Shown here: positions 9,134-23,849 of the stretch, in pieces | Numbering within the stretch: position 1 is the first letter of the stretch | Layout of the letters: each line of letters starts with the position of its first letter | NCBI RefSeq assembly: GCF_001942255.1 | Contig: NZ_MKKC01000098.1 | Span: forward strand, 1 to 64,000 | Source of the DNA: Nocardiopsis sp. CNR-923 | Lineage (GTDB): Bacteria > Actinomycetota > Actinomycetes > Streptosporangiales > Streptosporangiaceae | DNA: 64,000 nt | Direction of reading: 5' to 3' | Position numbers and translations under genes: made by a program | The notes under the pieces: generated by a model | What the model was told of the DNA's origin: nothing | The model's database searches: none | The model's input: the letters and a program-made list of their open reading frames with translations, nothing else

Positions 9134-9157
9134 GTCCCCCCTCGGTCCCGGGTTTGG

Positions 9158-9546
9158 CTAGGCGACGTCCTCGCCAGCGGCACGCAGACGGCTGCGCGCG
9201 CGCCCGAGGCGTCGTTGTCACCCTCCTCGGCGGCGCTGGACAGCGCGGTCCGCGCGCGATCCACGTCGACGTCCTCCGCCAGTTCGGCGGTCTCGGCGAG
9301 GATCGAGACCCGGCCCTGGGCGCTGACCGACACGAAACCGCCGTGCGCGGCTGCCCGCACCTCGCCGGTCTCGCGCGCGCCCAGCACGCGCACGACCGCG
9401 TCCTGTGCCAGGAGCGCGAGCACCGGCAGGTGCCCCGGCTGCACACCGATCTCACCGTCGACGGTCTTGGCGATGACCATGTCGCCCTCGCCCGCCCAAA
9501 CCTCACGTTCGGGAGAGACGATCTCGACGAAAAGCTTCTTCGACAC
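9158..9546 (-). CDS. atpC: ATP synthase epsilon subunit (apparent frameshift near the 3' end)
   Basis: The epsilon subunit of the F1 central stalk couples rotation and limits ATP hydrolysis. The GTG start at 9546 gives VSKKLFVEIVSPEREVW, the usual opening. The beta-sandwich domain includes GVQPGHLPVLALL and AQGRVSILAETAE, followed by the helical tail DVDRARTALSSA. At about 9190 one base appears to be missing. As written, the frame runs on into the DUF2550 gene; with one base restored it ends RLRAAGEDVA at 9158, giving 129 residues, the normal length. Last gene of the atp cluster proper. Confidence 0.88.
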
Positions 9547-9617
9547 TGCCACAAACTCCTCGGCTAGCGGGCGAGTTCGGGCGGGTCGGCCCACGGCCGG
9601 CCCGCCCGCAAGAACAA

Positions 9618-11980
<2,363 letters not shown>

Positions 11981-11983
11981 GGG

Positions 11984-13615
11984 TTACTTCCCGCCCTTGG
12001 CGACCTTGATGGTCTCCTGGCCGACCTTCTCCCCGTCCAGCGCCTCGGCGGCGCCGAGCATCGTGCCCGCGGAGGTCTGGAAGCCCTGCTTGAACTTCTC
12101 GACGGCGCCTTCGAGGGTCTTCTTGTCGGTGTCCTCGAACTTGCCGGTGTCGCGGATGCTCGCCAGGACGCCCGCGTGCTCGCGGTCGAGGTAGGCCAGG
12201 AAGTCCTCCTCGAAGCGGCGCACGTCCTCAACCGGGACGTCGTCCAGCTTGCCGGTGGTGCCGGCCCAGATGGACACGACCGTCTTCTCCATCGAGAACG
12301 GGGAGTACTGGCCCTGCTTGAGCAGCTCCATCATCCGGGCGCCGCGCTCCAACTGCTGCTTGGAGACCGCGTCCAGGTCCGAACCGAAGGCGGAGAAGGC
12401 CTCCAGCTCTCGGTACTGCGCCAGGCTCAGACGGAGCGTGCCGGAGACGCCCTTGGTCGCCTTGGTCTGCGCCGCGCCACCGACGCGGGAGACCGAGACA
12501 CCGACGTTGATGGCCGGGCGCTGACCCTGGTTGAACAGGTCGCTCTCCAGGAAGACCTGGCCGTCGGTGATGGAGATGACGTTGGTGGGGATGTACGCCG
12601 AGACGTCGCCCGCCTTGGTCTCGATGATCGGCAGCGCGGTCATCGAGCCCCGGCCCATCTCGTCGGAGAGCTTCGCGCAGCGCTCCAGGAGACGGGAGTG
12701 CAGGTAGAAGACGTCACCCGGGTAGGCCTCACGGCCCGGCGGGCGGCGCAGCAGCAGGGACACGGCGCGGTAGGCCTCGGCCTGCTTGGTCAGGTCGTCG
12801 AAGACGATGAGGACGTGCTTGCCCTCGTACATCCAGTGCTGGCCCAGGGCCGAACCGGTGTAGGGGGCCAGGTACTTGAAGCCCGCGGGGTCGGACGCAG
12901 GAGCGGCGACGATGGTGGTGTACTCCATCGCGCCGGCCTCTTCCAGGGCGCCGCGTACACCGGCGATCGTGGAGCCCTTCTGGCCGATCGCGACGTAGAT
13001 GCAGCGCACCTGCTTGTCGGGGTCGCCGGTCTCCCAGTTGGCCTTCTGGTTGATGATCGCGTCGATGCAGACCGCGGTCTTGCCGGTCTGGCGGTCGCCG
13101 ATGACCAGCTGGCGCTGTCCGCGGCCGACCGGGGTCATCGTGTCGATCGCCTTGATTCCGGTCTGGAGCGGCTCGTGGACCGGCTTGCGCTCCATCACCG
13201 TCGCGGCCTGGAGCTCCAGCTCACGCCGCTCGGTCGTCTCGATCTCGCCCTTGCCGTCGATAGGGGAGCCCAGGGGGTCCACCACGCGGCCCAGGAAGTC
13301 GTCGCCCACCGGCACCGAGAGGACCTGGCCGGTGCGCCGCACCTTCTGGCCCTCCTCGATGCTGGTGAAGTCGCCCAGCACGACAGCACCGATCTCACCG
13401 ATCTCCAGGTTCTGGGCCAGGCCCAGGGTGCCGTCCTCGAACTTCAGCAGCTCGTTCGCCATCGCCGAGGGAAGGCCACCGACGCGGGCGATGCCGTCAC
13501 CGGAGTAGGTGACGGTTCCGACCTCTTCCGCGCGGGTGGCGTCAGGCTCGTACGACTGGACGAAGCGCTGCAGCGCGTCCCGGATCTCATCCGGCCGGAT
13601 CGTCAGCTCCGCCAT
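11984..13615 (-). CDS. atpA: ATP synthase alpha subunit
   Basis: The non-catalytic nucleotide-binding F1 subunit, 543 residues. The P-loop GDRQTGKT is at 173-180. The beta-barrel start, the [11 protein letters not shown] and [26 protein letters not shown] segments and the [13 protein letters not shown] region match the family throughout. The C-terminus carries the extra tail seen in actinobacterial alpha subunits ([17 protein letters not shown]). The gap to atpH is 71 bases, the longest within the F1 part. Confidence 0.98.
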   Translation of the reverse strand: MAELTIRPDEIRDALQRFVQSYEPDATRAEEVGTVTYSGDGIARVGGLPSAMANELLKFEDGTLGLAQNLEIGEIGAVVLGDFTSIEEGQKVRRTGQVLSVPVGDDFLGRVVDPLGSPIDGKGEIETTERRELELQAATVMERKPVHEPLQTGIKAIDTMTPVGRGQRQLVIGDRQTGKTAVCIDAIINQKANWETGDPDKQVRCIYVAIGQKGSTIAGVRGALEEAGAMEYTTIVAAPASDPAGFKYLAPYTGSALGQHWMYEGKHVLIVFDDLTKQAEAYRAVSLLLRRPPGREAYPGDVFYLHSRLLERCAKLSDEMGRGSMTALPIIETKAGDVSAYIPTNVISITDGQVFLESDLFNQGQRPAINVGVSVSRVGGAAQTKATKGVSGTLRLSLAQYRELEAFSAFGSDLDAVSKQQLERGARMMELLKQGQYSPFSMEKTVVSIWAGTTGKLDDVPVEDVRRFEEDFLAYLDREHAGVLASIRDTGKFEDTDKKTLEGAVEKFKQGFQTSAGTMLGAAEALDGEKVGQETIKVAKGGK

Positions 13616-13686
13616 CTCTGCGTTGTCCTTGCTCTCAAATGGCGCCGGGCCGGCGCGTGCGTGCTTGCCTTGCGTGTTCGCGTGTG

Positions 13687-14507
13687 TCAGCCAGCCAGAC
13701 GGCGCTGGACCTCAGCGATGCGCCCGGCGATGGTGTCGTCGATGACCTCGTCGCCCACCTGGATGGAGAGTCCACCCAGGACCTCGGGGACGATCTCGAT
13801 GTTCAGGTGGATGTCACGGCCGTACTTCCGGGTGAGCACGGCCCGCAGGCGCTCCTGCTGGGCCTCGCTCAGGGCGTGCGCGGCGCGGACCACGGCGATG
13901 TACCGCTGGGCCCGCTCGGCGACCAGATGCCCGAAGTGTTCGAGCGCCTGCTCCAGAGTACGTCCCCTGGGACGGACGACCGCCTCGCCGACCAGGGCCA
14001 GCGTCGCGGCGCTGACCTTGCCCGCGAGCAAAGTCTCCACCAGCGAACGCAGCGCGTCGGGGGCGACGCCGTCACGGGTGAGCGCCGCGCGCAGCTCCGG
14101 CTGGGCGACGACGATCCGCTGGAAGCGGAACAGCTCGTCCTCCAGTTCGTCCAGGCGTGTGCCCTCGACGGAGGCGACGGTGGCGTACACGCCCATGCGC
14201 TCGACGGTCTCGACCATGTCGGCCGCGGAGGACCAGTCCTGCTGGACGACGTCGCCCACCACGATGAGCGTGGACGGCGACACCTTGTTCTCCAGCAGCT
14301 GCCCGGCCAGGGCGGTCTTGGCCTCGGCCGGGTTGGACTGGTCCGCCAACCAGCGGCGGAGCGAGTGCTGGCCGCTCAGCAGGGCGACGACCTCGAAGAG
14401 CTCACGGCCCAGGGCGACCGCGAACTGACCGGCGTCGGCCGACGCCAGGACGTTCTCGTCCAGGCGCCGGGTCACCTCTGCCAGGGAGGTACGGCTGATA
14501 CCACGCA

Positions 14508-14508
<1 letters not shown>
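13687..14508 (-). CDS. atpH: ATP synthase delta subunit
   Basis: The peripheral-stalk subunit linking F1 to subunit b, 273 residues. That is longer than the roughly 180 residues of many bacteria but typical of actinobacteria, which have an N-terminal extension. The C-terminal OSCP-like half shows [19 protein letters not shown] sequence and ends [16 protein letters not shown]. The ATG at 14508 overlaps the atpF stop (ATGA), indicating coupled translation. Confidence 0.96.
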
Positions 14509-16291
<1,783 letters not shown>

Positions 16292-16354
16292 TCCTCAGGG
16301 TTGTGATCGGTACGGTGCCGCGCTCGGCGCGGACGGGCGCACCTCGATGTTCGG

Positions 16355-16570
16355 TCAGGACCGGACATGCTGGGCGTAGATGAGGTAGATCCCGCCGACC
16401 AGGCCGACGACCAGCCCGATGGGCAGGAACAGGGCGGACAAGCCCAGTGCCCAGTCGACGACCCAGCCCACGCCGCCCCAGAAGGCGAGACCCCCCAGCA
16501 GATACGAGACGAGAGTCGTTCCGTTCGGGGTGGACGGTCCCTCGTCGTCCCCGTTTCGGTTCTCGTTCAT
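16355..16570 (-). CDS. AtpZ/AtpI-family small membrane protein
   Basis: A 71-residue protein with two hydrophobic helices (LVSYLLGGLAFWGGVGWVVDW and FLPIGLVVGLVGGIYLIYA) and a charged N-terminus. This fits the AtpZ family of small proteins encoded at the head of ATP synthase operons, some of which help magnesium uptake or c-ring assembly. It lies 63 bases before atpB. The exact role here is inferred from family and position only. Confidence 0.8.
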   Translation of the reverse strand: MNENRNGDDEGPSTPNGTTLVSYLLGGLAFWGGVGWVVDWALGLSALFLPIGLVVGLVGGIYLIYAQHVRS

Positions 16571-16630
16571 CTCGCTCCGGAAGATAGCAGTAGGTCAGCG
16601 GACCGCGCACACCACCCCGCCCGCGCGGGT

Positions 16631-17071
16631 TCACTGGTGTGCTCCGCTGTCCTCAGCGGTGGCCTCGTCCTGCTCCCCGTCGGGGACGATCGTCGGCTGC
16701 TTGCTCCGTTTCACGGCCACGGCCTGGGCCGCGAGCCACACGATGACGCACGCCAACGCCGTCCATCCGAAGACGGTGGTGTCCAGGGCCGTGGTGCCCC
16801 TGAACAGGAGGAGGATGGCCAACAGGATGCCGAGCTTGGTCGTGTAGACCAGGAACGCCACGGGGAGCAGGAGTTCCGGTCGGCGACCGCCGGTCCAGGA
16901 GATGACGAAAGCCGACACGGCGAAGGCGCCGATGACGAGCACCACGCCGAAGAGCGCACCGAACAGGCCTTGGGGCCCGGCCAGAGCGAAGCCGACGATC
17001 AGCGCGACCACGCCGACGACGGCAGTCGGAAGCGCGGCGCCGCGGAGAATCCGGGCGTCGTGTTCCTGCAT
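16631..17071 (-). CDS. ATP synthase protein I-like membrane protein
   Basis: The first gene of the atp operon, 146 residues with four hydrophobic segments, one pair at about 12-60 and another at about 67-118. It is positioned and shaped like the actinobacterial AtpI homologue (ATP synthase subunit I family). The C-terminal 25 residues are charged and probably cytosolic. It is thought to help assembly of the Fo sector. The operon promoter should lie in the roughly 225 bases between this gene and wecA. Confidence 0.75.
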   Translation of the reverse strand: MQEHDARILRGAALPTAVVGVVALIVGFALAGPQGLFGALFGVVLVIGAFAVSAFVISWTGGRRPELLLPVAFLVYTTKLGILLAILLLFRGTTALDTTVFGWTALACVIVWLAAQAVAVKRSKQPTIVPDGEQDEATAEDSGAHQ

Positions 17072-17298
17072 GACAAAGCTCCGTGGGGTTCAGTGGGATC
17101 CTGTTCGTGAAAGCTATCACAAGGTTTTTGGTGCCGAATCCCGGGGTTCCTTAACGCACCCTTAACGCCACACGAAGGCCGCCGTGTGCACGCTTTTCGG
17201 GATCGGTGTCACCTTCACCACATCCCCAACCGGAGCCCGGCACCGCAGGTCGCACGCACCGGTTCCGAAATCTGCCGACCCCACGCGTGACCGTTCCT

Positions 17299-18464
17299 TC
17301 ATCCATCGGATGTCGGATGGTGATTCTCGGCGGGCACCGCCTCGCGCCGACCGCTCCACCGGAGCAGACCGCGGCGCCGCAGACGCGGAAGGGCGATGAG
17401 CCCGGCCGCGCACATGGCGACCAGAGCGGTGACCGTCAGCACGATCACCGGAGAGTCGAAGATGGACAGCGACACGGCGGCGAAGGCGACGATCCCGGCC
17501 CACAGGTACATCAGGAGCACCGCGCGCACGTGGCTGTGCCCCATGTCCAGCAGGCGGTGGTGGAGGTGGCCCCGGTCGGGAGCGAACGGGGACTTGCCCG
17601 CCAGGGTGCGCCGCAGGACCGCGAGCACGAGATCGGAGAGGGGAAGGGCGATCACCAGCAGCGGCAGCAGGATGGGCAGGAAGACCACCAGGCCCGAGGA
17701 GTTGAACTCCTGCTGCGCGGTGTTGGCGTCGAACTGCCCCGTCACCGTGATGGTGATCGAGGTCAGCAGGAGGCCCAGCAGCATCGACCCGGTGTCGCCC
17801 ATGAACACGCGCGCCGGGTGGAAGTTGTGGAAGAGGAAGCCCGCGCACGTGCCCGCCAGGATGATCGCGATCATCGCCGGATAGGACTGGCGCACGAAGC
17901 CCTGTTCCACGGCGACCACGTAGTAGTACGCGAAGAACGCCAGGGACGAGATGCCGACGATCCCCGCCGCCAGGCGTCCAACCCGTCGGCGAAGTTCACC
18001 GCGTTGATGGTCACCACGATGAGCAGGACCGAGATCATCGCTCCCAGCCACGGCCCGAGGGAGAGCTGCGTCCCGGGCAGCGGCAGCCAGAGCAGCTGCA
18101 CGCCCTGGGACACGAGGATGCCCGCCGCGGCCACCTGGCCGGCCAGCTTGCTGAGCGCGTCCATGCCCCAGCGGTCGTCGATGATTCCGATGACGGTGAT
18201 CAGTCCGCCCGCCAGCAGCAGTCCCCGCCAGGTGTGTGCGACGAACACGTTCTGCAGGTGCGGCAGCTGCGCGGAGATCAGCAGCGCCGCCACGAACCCG
18301 CCGTAGATGGCGATCCCGCCCAGGCGCGGGATGGGTTCGGTGTGCACGTCGCGGTCGCGGACCGGGGGTGTGGCCCCGAACGCGATGGCGGCGCGACGCA
18401 CCAGCGGGACCAGAAGGTAGGTGACCGCGGCGGCGATGACGAAGGTGAGTGCGTACTCGCGCAC
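17299..18464 (-). CDS. wecA: UDP-GlcNAc:undecaprenyl-phosphate GlcNAc-1-phosphate transferase family (apparent frameshift)
   Basis: A polytopic membrane enzyme of the MraY/WecA/TagO family that loads a sugar phosphate onto the lipid carrier, starting wall teichoic acid or arabinogalactan-type polymers. Hallmarks seen: GIIDDRWGMD (metal-binding Asp pair), NFADGLDGLAAG, HNFHPARVFMGDTGSM and the cytosolic HLHHRLL loop. A base is missing at about 17975 inside the NFADGLDGLAAG motif (GACG-CCTG). Corrected length is 388 residues with about eleven helices. It sits directly behind sua5, as in related actinomycetes. The start ATG at 18464 gives MREYALTFVIAA. The gene symbol is used in the family sense; tagO or rfe would be equivalent. 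Confidence 0.88.
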
Positions 18465-18476
18465 GTCCGGACCCCT

Positions 18477-19264
18477 CTAGTTCTCGGTCCGTCCGGGGTC
18501 TGGCCGGTCTCGGCCGTGCCCGGGACGCCCTCCGGGGACGCGGTGCCCTCGGGGGTCCCGGTGTCCTCGGAGACCCGCGCCTCCTCGTCCCCGCCCGGCT
18601 TCGTCCGGCCCCTGCGCAGCTCACCGATGACGGTGCCGCACACGCCGCGCAGCCGATCGATGCCGATGGCTCCGGTTCGCAGCACCCGCGGGACCGCGTA
18701 GGTGAGATCGACGATCGTCGACGCGACGGGCGACTCGCACACACCGCCGTCGAGGTAGACCGCCACGTCCTGCTCACCGAGCTGCTCGACCGCCTCCTCC
18801 ACACGGGAGGCGGCGGGCCGACCCGACTTGTTGGCGCTGCTCACCGCCATCGGCCCGACCTCCTTGAGCAGCTCCAGGGCGACCGGGTCCATCGGCATGC
18901 GCACGGCCACGGTGCCCTTGGTGTCGCCCAGGTCCCAGTTCAGGCTGGGGGTCGCGGTGCACACCAGGGTCAGCGGCCCGGGCCAGAACTCCTCCATGAG
19001 GTCCCGCCCGTGGTTGCCCAGGTCGTCGACGAGCGCCATGGCCGCGCGCATCGACCCGACGAGCACGGGGGGCGGCATGTCACGGCCGCGCCCCTTCGTG
19101 GCGAGCAGGTTGGCCACGGCGGTCGGGCTGAAGGCGTCGGTGCCGATGCCGTACACGGTGTCGGTCGGCAGCACGACAAGGTCGCCTCGGCGTACCGCTG
19201 ACGCGGCGTCGGCGACGCCGTTCTTGCGGGCGGTCTCATCCGTGCAGTCGTAGATGCGGCTCAC
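18477..19264 (-). CDS. L-threonylcarbamoyladenylate synthase (apparent frameshift near the 3' end)
   Basis: The Sua5/YrdC enzyme makes threonylcarbamoyl-AMP, the precursor of the t6A modification of tRNAs reading ANN codons. The YrdC domain occupies residues 1-205 and contains LPTDTVYGIG, KGRGRDMPPPVLVGS, TKGTVAVRMP and GPMAVSSANKSGRPA. A low-complexity acidic/proline tail follows. As written, the frame runs on into wecA; one missing base at about 18490 restores the ending DGTEN at 18477, giving 262 residues and a 12-base gap to wecA. The active domain is unaffected. Confidence 0.9.
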
Positions 19265-19328
19265 CAGCGTTCACCTCAATCTCGAACGGGTCGGGTGGGG
19301 GTGGGGAGTGGGACCGGCGGGGACTCCT

Positions 19329-20192
19329 CTATCCGTCCTCGTCGGCGCGGCGCATGACCACGAACCGGTCCCGTCTGGCCAGGTCCTTGCGGTTGAGGAC
19401 GTCGCGCCAGCCCTCGTCCTCGGGGAACAGCCACGGGATGTCGATGCCCTGGCCGTCGTGGTGCTCCACGGCCATCGCGCCGCCGGGACGCAGCAGGCGA
19501 CGGCCGACCGCCTCCAGGTCACGGATCATGTCGAGCCCGTCCTCGCCGGACCACAGGGCCGGGGCCGGGTCGTAGTCGCGCACCTCGGGCGGGATGGCGC
19601 CCGCCTCCCTGGTGGGCACGTACGGCGGGTTGCTGATCAACAGGTCCACGCGGCCGTTCAGCTCGGGCAGGGCGGTGCGCATGTCGTCGTGGTGGGAGGC
19701 CACCCGGTCGGCGTGGCCGGTGGCGTCGATGTTGCGCCGGGCCCACTCCAGCGCCACGGGGTCGATCTCGACGGTGTGCACGCGTGAGCGCGGGACCTCC
19801 TGGGCGATGGAGATCGCGATCGCGCCGGAGCCGGTGCCCAGGTCGACGACGATCGGGTCGGCGACGTCCATCGCGCGCAGGGTCTCGATCGCCCAGTCGA
19901 CCATGATCTCGGTCTCCGGGCGGGGGACGAACACCCCGGGGCCCACCTGGAGTTCCAGGTAGCGGAAGTAGGCGCGGCCGGTGATGTGCTGAAGCGGCTC
20001 ACGGGCCTCGCGGCGTGCGACGCACTCCCAGTACCGGGCGTCGAAGTCGGCGTCGCGCACCGCGTGCAGTTCCCCTCGACGGACACCGTGCACGAACGCC
20101 GCGAGTTCCTCGGCGTCCGTGCGGGGCGATGCCACACCCGCCTCCGCGAGCCTCAGTGTCGCTCGGGCGACCTCGTCGAGCAGGAAGTTCAT
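19329..20192 (-). CDS. prmC: Peptide chain release factor N5-glutamine methyltransferase
   Basis: It methylates the glutamine of the GGQ motif in release factors RF1 and RF2, speeding termination. It has 287 residues: an N-terminal helical substrate-binding domain (1-90, ending FVPRPETE), then the Rossmann methyltransferase with the SAM loop DLGTGSG (117-123) and the catalytic NPPY (188-191). The ATG at 20192 overlaps the prfA stop (ATGA), so enzyme and substrate are translated together. The C-terminus [19 protein letters not shown] fits the family. Confidence 0.96.
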   Translation of the reverse strand: MNFLLDEVARATLRLAEAGVASPRTDAEELAAFVHGVRRGELHAVRDADFDARYWECVARREAREPLQHITGRAYFRYLELQVGPGVFVPRPETEIMVDWAIETLRAMDVADPIVVDLGTGSGAIAISIAQEVPRSRVHTVEIDPVALEWARRNIDATGHADRVASHHDDMRTALPELNGRVDLLISNPPYVPTREAGAIPPEVRDYDPAPALWSGEDGLDMIRDLEAVGRRLLRPGGAMAVEHHDGQGIDIPWLFPEDEGWRDVLNRKDLARRDRFVVMRRADEDG

Positions 20193-21264
20193 GACTGGGC
20201 TGCTTCGAGCCTCTCCTTGGTGTCGGCGTCCACGAGGGCCTTGACGACCCCGTCCAGCTCCCCGTCGAGGACCTGGTCGAGGTTGTAGGCCTTGTAGCCG
20301 ACGCGGTGGTCGGAGATGCGGTTCTCCGGGAAGTTGTAGGTGCGCACGCGCTCGGAGCGGTCGACGGTGCGGACCTGGCTCTTGCGCTCCGCGGCGGCCT
20401 CGGCGTCCGCGCTGGCCTGGGCCTCGGCGTGGATACGGGCGCGCAGGATGCGCATGGCCTGCTCCTTGTTCTGGAGCTGGCTCTTCTCGTTCTGGCAGGA
20501 GGCGACGATGCCGGTCGGCAGGTGGGTGATGCGGACCGCCGAGTCGGTGGTGTTGACGCTCTGGCCGCCGGGCCCGGAGGAGCGGTAGACGTCGATCCGC
20601 AGATCCTTGTCCTGGATGTCCACCTCGATCTCCTCGGCCTCGGGGACGACCAGCACACCGGCGGCGGAGGTGTGGATGCGGCCCTGCGACTCGGTGACCG
20701 GCACGCGCTGGACGCGGTGGACGCCGCCCTCGAACTTGAGTTGCGGCCACACGCCGGTACCGGGTTCGGGGGCGCCCTTGTTCTTGAAGGCGATCGTGAT
20801 GTCCTTGTACCCGCCCAGGTCGGAGAGGGTGGAGTCGATGATCTCCGTCTTCCACCCCTGGCGCTCGGCATAGCGCAGGTACATGCGGACGAGGTCGCTG
20901 GCGAACAGGGCTGACTCCTCGCCGCCCTCACCCGCCTTGACCTCCATGATGAGGTTCTTGTCGTCGGCGGCGTCGCGCGGGATGAGCAGGTAACGCAGGC
21001 GTTCGGTGAGGGCCTCGGCCTCCAGGGTCAGCCGTCGGCCTCCTCCGCGAAGGAGGAGTCCTCGGCGGCGAGTTCACGCGCGGCCTCGATGTCGCTCTCG
21101 ACCCCCTTGAGCGCCCGGTAGGCCTCGACGATGGGGGTGAGCTGCGAGTACCGCTTGCCCAGTGTGCGCGCCTTGTTCTGGTTCGCGTGCACCTCGGGGT
21201 CCGCGAGCTGCTGTTCCAGCTCGTAGTACTCCCCCAGAAGGTCGTCCAGCTTCACTTCCGCCAC
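20189..21264 (-). CDS. prfA: Peptide chain release factor 1 (apparent frameshift)
   Basis: RF1 terminates translation at UAA and UAG. The N-terminal domain ([20 protein letters not shown]...) is in one frame up to EEAD at residue 77; a base is missing at about 21032, and the rest, beginning [19 protein letters not shown], is in the next frame. The corrected protein is 358 residues, exactly family length. The catalytic GGQ is at about 233-235 in [12 protein letters not shown], and the codon-recognition region precedes LPTGIV. The gene is essential, so the break is almost certainly a base-call error. Confidence 0.93.
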
Positions 21265-21328
21265 GTCCCCGTCGTACTCGTTCGCCTCTCCTCACCGTGC
21301 CCCCGGGCGGGGGGACGGGACCCGTCCC

Positions 21329-21357
21329 GTGGCGCCGACCCGCGCGGGTCGCGCCAC
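21329..21357 (-). terminator. GC-rich hairpin between rpmE and prfA
   Basis: GTGGCGC, a bulged C, then GACCCG pairs with CGGGTC and GCGCCAC, a 13-bp stem with a 2-base loop. It lies 18 bases past the rpmE stop and before prfA (both on the minus strand), so it can end rpmE transcripts or partly separate the two genes. Confidence 0.6.
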
Positions 21358-21374
21358 GGGGAGCGCGGGCGGCG

Positions 21375-21584
21375 CTACTTGCGCTTGCCGAAACGCTTCT
21401 CGAAGCGGGCGACCCGGCCACCGGTGTCGAGGATCTTCTGCTTGCCGGTGTAGAAGGGGTGGCACGCGGAGCACACGTCGGCGCGCAGCTTGCCCTCGGT
21501 GATGGTGCTGCGGGTGACGAAGCTGTTCCCGCAGGTGCAGGTCACCTCGGTCGGCACGTACTCGGGGTGGATGTCGGCCTTCAT
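21375..21584 (-). CDS. rpmE: 50S ribosomal protein L31, zinc-binding form
   Basis: A 69-residue ribosomal protein bridging the subunits. The ATG at 21584 gives [10 protein letters not shown], the conserved start. Four cysteines, C16, C18, C38 and C41, make this the zinc-holding C+ version, which actinomycetes often swap for a zinc-free paralogue under zinc limitation. The C-terminus [11 protein letters not shown] is basic. No Zur-box-like sequence is evident nearby. Confidence 0.96.
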   Translation of the reverse strand: MKADIHPEYVPTEVTCTCGNSFVTRSTITEGKLRADVCSACHPFYTGKQKILDTGGRVARFEKRFGKRK

Positions 21585-21815
21585 GTGCTCTCCATTGGTA
21601 GGGCGACCGCCGGACGCATGCCAGCCGCGCACCCGCCCGGGTGGCGCGATCGTGGTGGGTCATGCGCGAACCGGTGTCGCGTAGATCCAGGTGGTCGGGT
21701 CGCGGACCCCTCGCGGAGGGGCGGTCCGGTCCCGTCTACCAGTCTGCCAGACCCTCAACGCTACCGGGACCAGTGTTGATTCCCGACCGCCGGCGAGCGG
21801 TCGCCTCCGGCGTGC

Positions 21816-21853
21816 GCGCGTCGCCCCACCCGTGCGGGTGGGGGCCGACGCGC
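21816..21853 (-). terminator. Terminator after rho
   Basis: A very strong hairpin beginning 10 bases past the rho stop: GCGCGTCG and CCCCACCC pair with GGGTGGGG and CGACGCGC, with only a GC bulge and a 4-base loop. It is intrinsic in type but lacks a U-tract. Confidence 0.75.
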
Positions 21854-21863
21854 GGACTGACGG

Positions 21864-23849
21864 CTAGCGCTCGGGACCGACGGTGGTCTGCTGCACCTGC
21901 ATGAGGAACTCGGCGTTGCTCTTGGACTCGCGCATCTTCTCCAGCAGCAACTCGATGGCCTGCTGGGTGTCGAGCGCGTGCAGCACCCGTCGGAGCTTCC
22001 AGACGACGTTCAGCTCCTCGCGCGACATCAGGATCTCCTCCTTGCGGGTGCTGGAGGCGTCCACGTCGACGGCGGGGAAGATCCGCTTGTCGGCCAGGCC
22101 GCGGTTGAGCTTGAGCTCCATGTTGCCGGTGCCCTTGAACTCCTCGAAGATCACCTCGTCGGCGCGCGAACCGGTCTCCACCAGCGCGGTCGCCAGGATG
22201 GTGAGCGATCCGCCGCCCTCGATGTTGCGGGCGGCGCCGAAGAAGCGCTTGGGCGGGTACAGGGCCGTGGAGTCCACACCGCCGGACATGATGCGCCCGC
22301 TGGCCGGAGCGGCCAGGTTGTAGGCGCGGCCCAGGCGGGTGATGGAGTCCAACAGGACGACGACGTCCATGCCCATCTCCACGAGCCGCTTGGCCCGCTC
22401 GATGGCCAGGTCGGCGACGACCGTGTGGTCCTCGGCCGGACGGTCGAAGGTCGAGTGGATGACCTCGCCCTTGACCGTGCGCTGCATGTCGGTGACTTCC
22501 TCGGGCCGCTCGTCGACCAGGATCACCATGAGGTAGCACTCGGGGTTGTTCTCGGTGATGGCGTTGGCGATCGCCTGCATCACCATCGTCTTACCGGCCT
22601 TGGGCGGCGAGACGATGAGCCCGCGCTGTCCCTTGCCGATGGGGGCGACGAGGTCGATGATGCGCGTGGTGAGAACGCCCGGCTCCGTCTCCAGTCGCAG
22701 GCGTTCCTGCGGGTAGAGCGGGACGAGCTTGGAGAACTCCTGGCGGCCCTTGGCCTGGTCGGGAGACATCCCGTTGACCGAGTCCAGGCGCACCAGGGCG
22801 TTGAACTTCTCGCGGCGCTCACCCTCGCGCGGCTGGCGGACCGCGCCGATGATGTGGTCGCCCTTGCGCAGTCCGTGCTTGCGCACCTGGGCCAGGGAGA
22901 CGTAGACGTCGCTCTGCCCGGGCAGGTATCCGGTGGTCCGGACGAACGCGTAGTTGTCCAGGATGTCGAGGATGCCCGCGACCGGGAGCAGGACGTCGTC
23001 GTCGCCGATCACCGGCTCCTGGTCCTGGCCGCCGCCGCGCCCGCGGCGGTCCCGGCGGTCCCGACGGCGACCCCGGCGGCGGCCGCCGCCGAAGTCATCG
23101 TCGTCGCCGCCACCGCCGCGGCCCTGGCTCTGGCCGCCACCGCCCTGTTGCTGGGCGCCGATGTTGGTCTGGTCGTCACCACCGCGGTTGCGGTTACGGC
23201 GGTTGCGCTGGCGCTCACGACCCTGCCCGGACGCACGGTCCTCGGAGGTGTCGGAGCCGTTCTTCTGGGGGGTGCTGGATGTCTTGGTCACGCTGCTCGC
23301 GGAGGTAGTGGAGTCGATGCCGTCCGCCGATCGGGGCTGGTCACCGGACTCGTCACCGCGCCTGCGGGACGAACGTCGGCTACGGGACGGCTTCTCGCCC
23401 CGTCCACCCTGGGAGTCGGCCACGGCCTGGCCCGACGACCGGTCGCCCGCACCCGTCCGTGCGGAGTCGCCGTTGTCCGACGTCGCGGAGATCGTGGTCG
23501 CGGCTGGGCCGTCGGTTGACTCGACCCTACCGGCCGTGGGCTCCGTGTCGGCCTTCTTCGCCGATTTGGCCTTGGCGGGAGCGGCGACGGGACCGCCCTG
23601 CTTGGCCTCGATCGCGGCGATGACGTCGCTCTTGCGCATGCGCCCCGCACCGGTGATGCCCATGCTCGACGCGAGCTTTTGCAGCTCGGGGAGCTTCTGG
23701 GCGGCGAGCCCGGTCCCGCGCGAGGTCGCTCGGGACCGCGACGACGCCGACGCTCCGGTGGGCGCGGCGCCGGTCTCCGCTCCGGAGGCGTCGGTGGTGG
23801 CTTTGCTGTTGACCGCCGCGTCCGTGTGGAGTTCGGTGGTGTCGCTCAC
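21864..23849 (-). CDS. rho: Transcription termination factor Rho
   Basis: Rho is the hexameric RNA helicase that ends transcription. It is 661 residues, long because of an actinobacterial insertion: a SAP-like Rho_N segment (about 47-85), then about 185 residues of low-complexity sequence rich in Ser, Arg, Gly and Asp, with RRNRRNRNRG and RRRGRRRDRRDRRGRGGG RNA-binding patches. The primary RNA-binding domain begins near VLLPVAGILDIL (about 287). The P-loop is PPKAGKT (415-421), Walker B VVLLDS (about 498) and RRFFGAARN follows. The 440-base upstream leader is noted separately. It is monocistronic, with a strong terminator. Confidence 0.97.
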   Translation of the reverse strand: MSDTTELHTDAAVNSKATTDASGAETGAAPTGASASSRSRATSRGTGLAAQKLPELQKLASSMGITGAGRMRKSDVIAAIEAKQGGPVAAPAKAKSAKKADTEPTAGRVESTDGPAATTISATSDNGDSARTGAGDRSSGQAVADSQGGRGEKPSRSRRSSRRRGDESGDQPRSADGIDSTTSASSVTKTSSTPQKNGSDTSEDRASGQGRERQRNRRNRNRGGDDQTNIGAQQQGGGGQSQGRGGGGDDDDFGGGRRRGRRRDRRDRRGRGGGQDQEPVIGDDDVLLPVAGILDILDNYAFVRTTGYLPGQSDVYVSLAQVRKHGLRKGDHIIGAVRQPREGERREKFNALVRLDSVNGMSPDQAKGRQEFSKLVPLYPQERLRLETEPGVLTTRIIDLVAPIGKGQRGLIVSPPKAGKTMVMQAIANAITENNPECYLMVILVDERPEEVTDMQRTVKGEVIHSTFDRPAEDHTVVADLAIERAKRLVEMGMDVVVLLDSITRLGRAYNLAAPASGRIMSGGVDSTALYPPKRFFGAARNIEGGGSLTILATALVETGSRADEVIFEEFKGTGNMELKLNRGLADKRIFPAVDVDASSTRKEEILMSREELNVVWKLRRVLHALDTQQAIELLLEKMRESKSNAEFLMQVQQTTVGPER

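Noticed and set aside
20189..21264. Programmed frameshifting as the cause of the break in prfA
   Set aside because: The known programmed frameshift is in prfB (RF2), not prfA, and no slippery site or Shine-Dalgarno-like element is present. Thirteen other similar single-base losses point to a technical cause.
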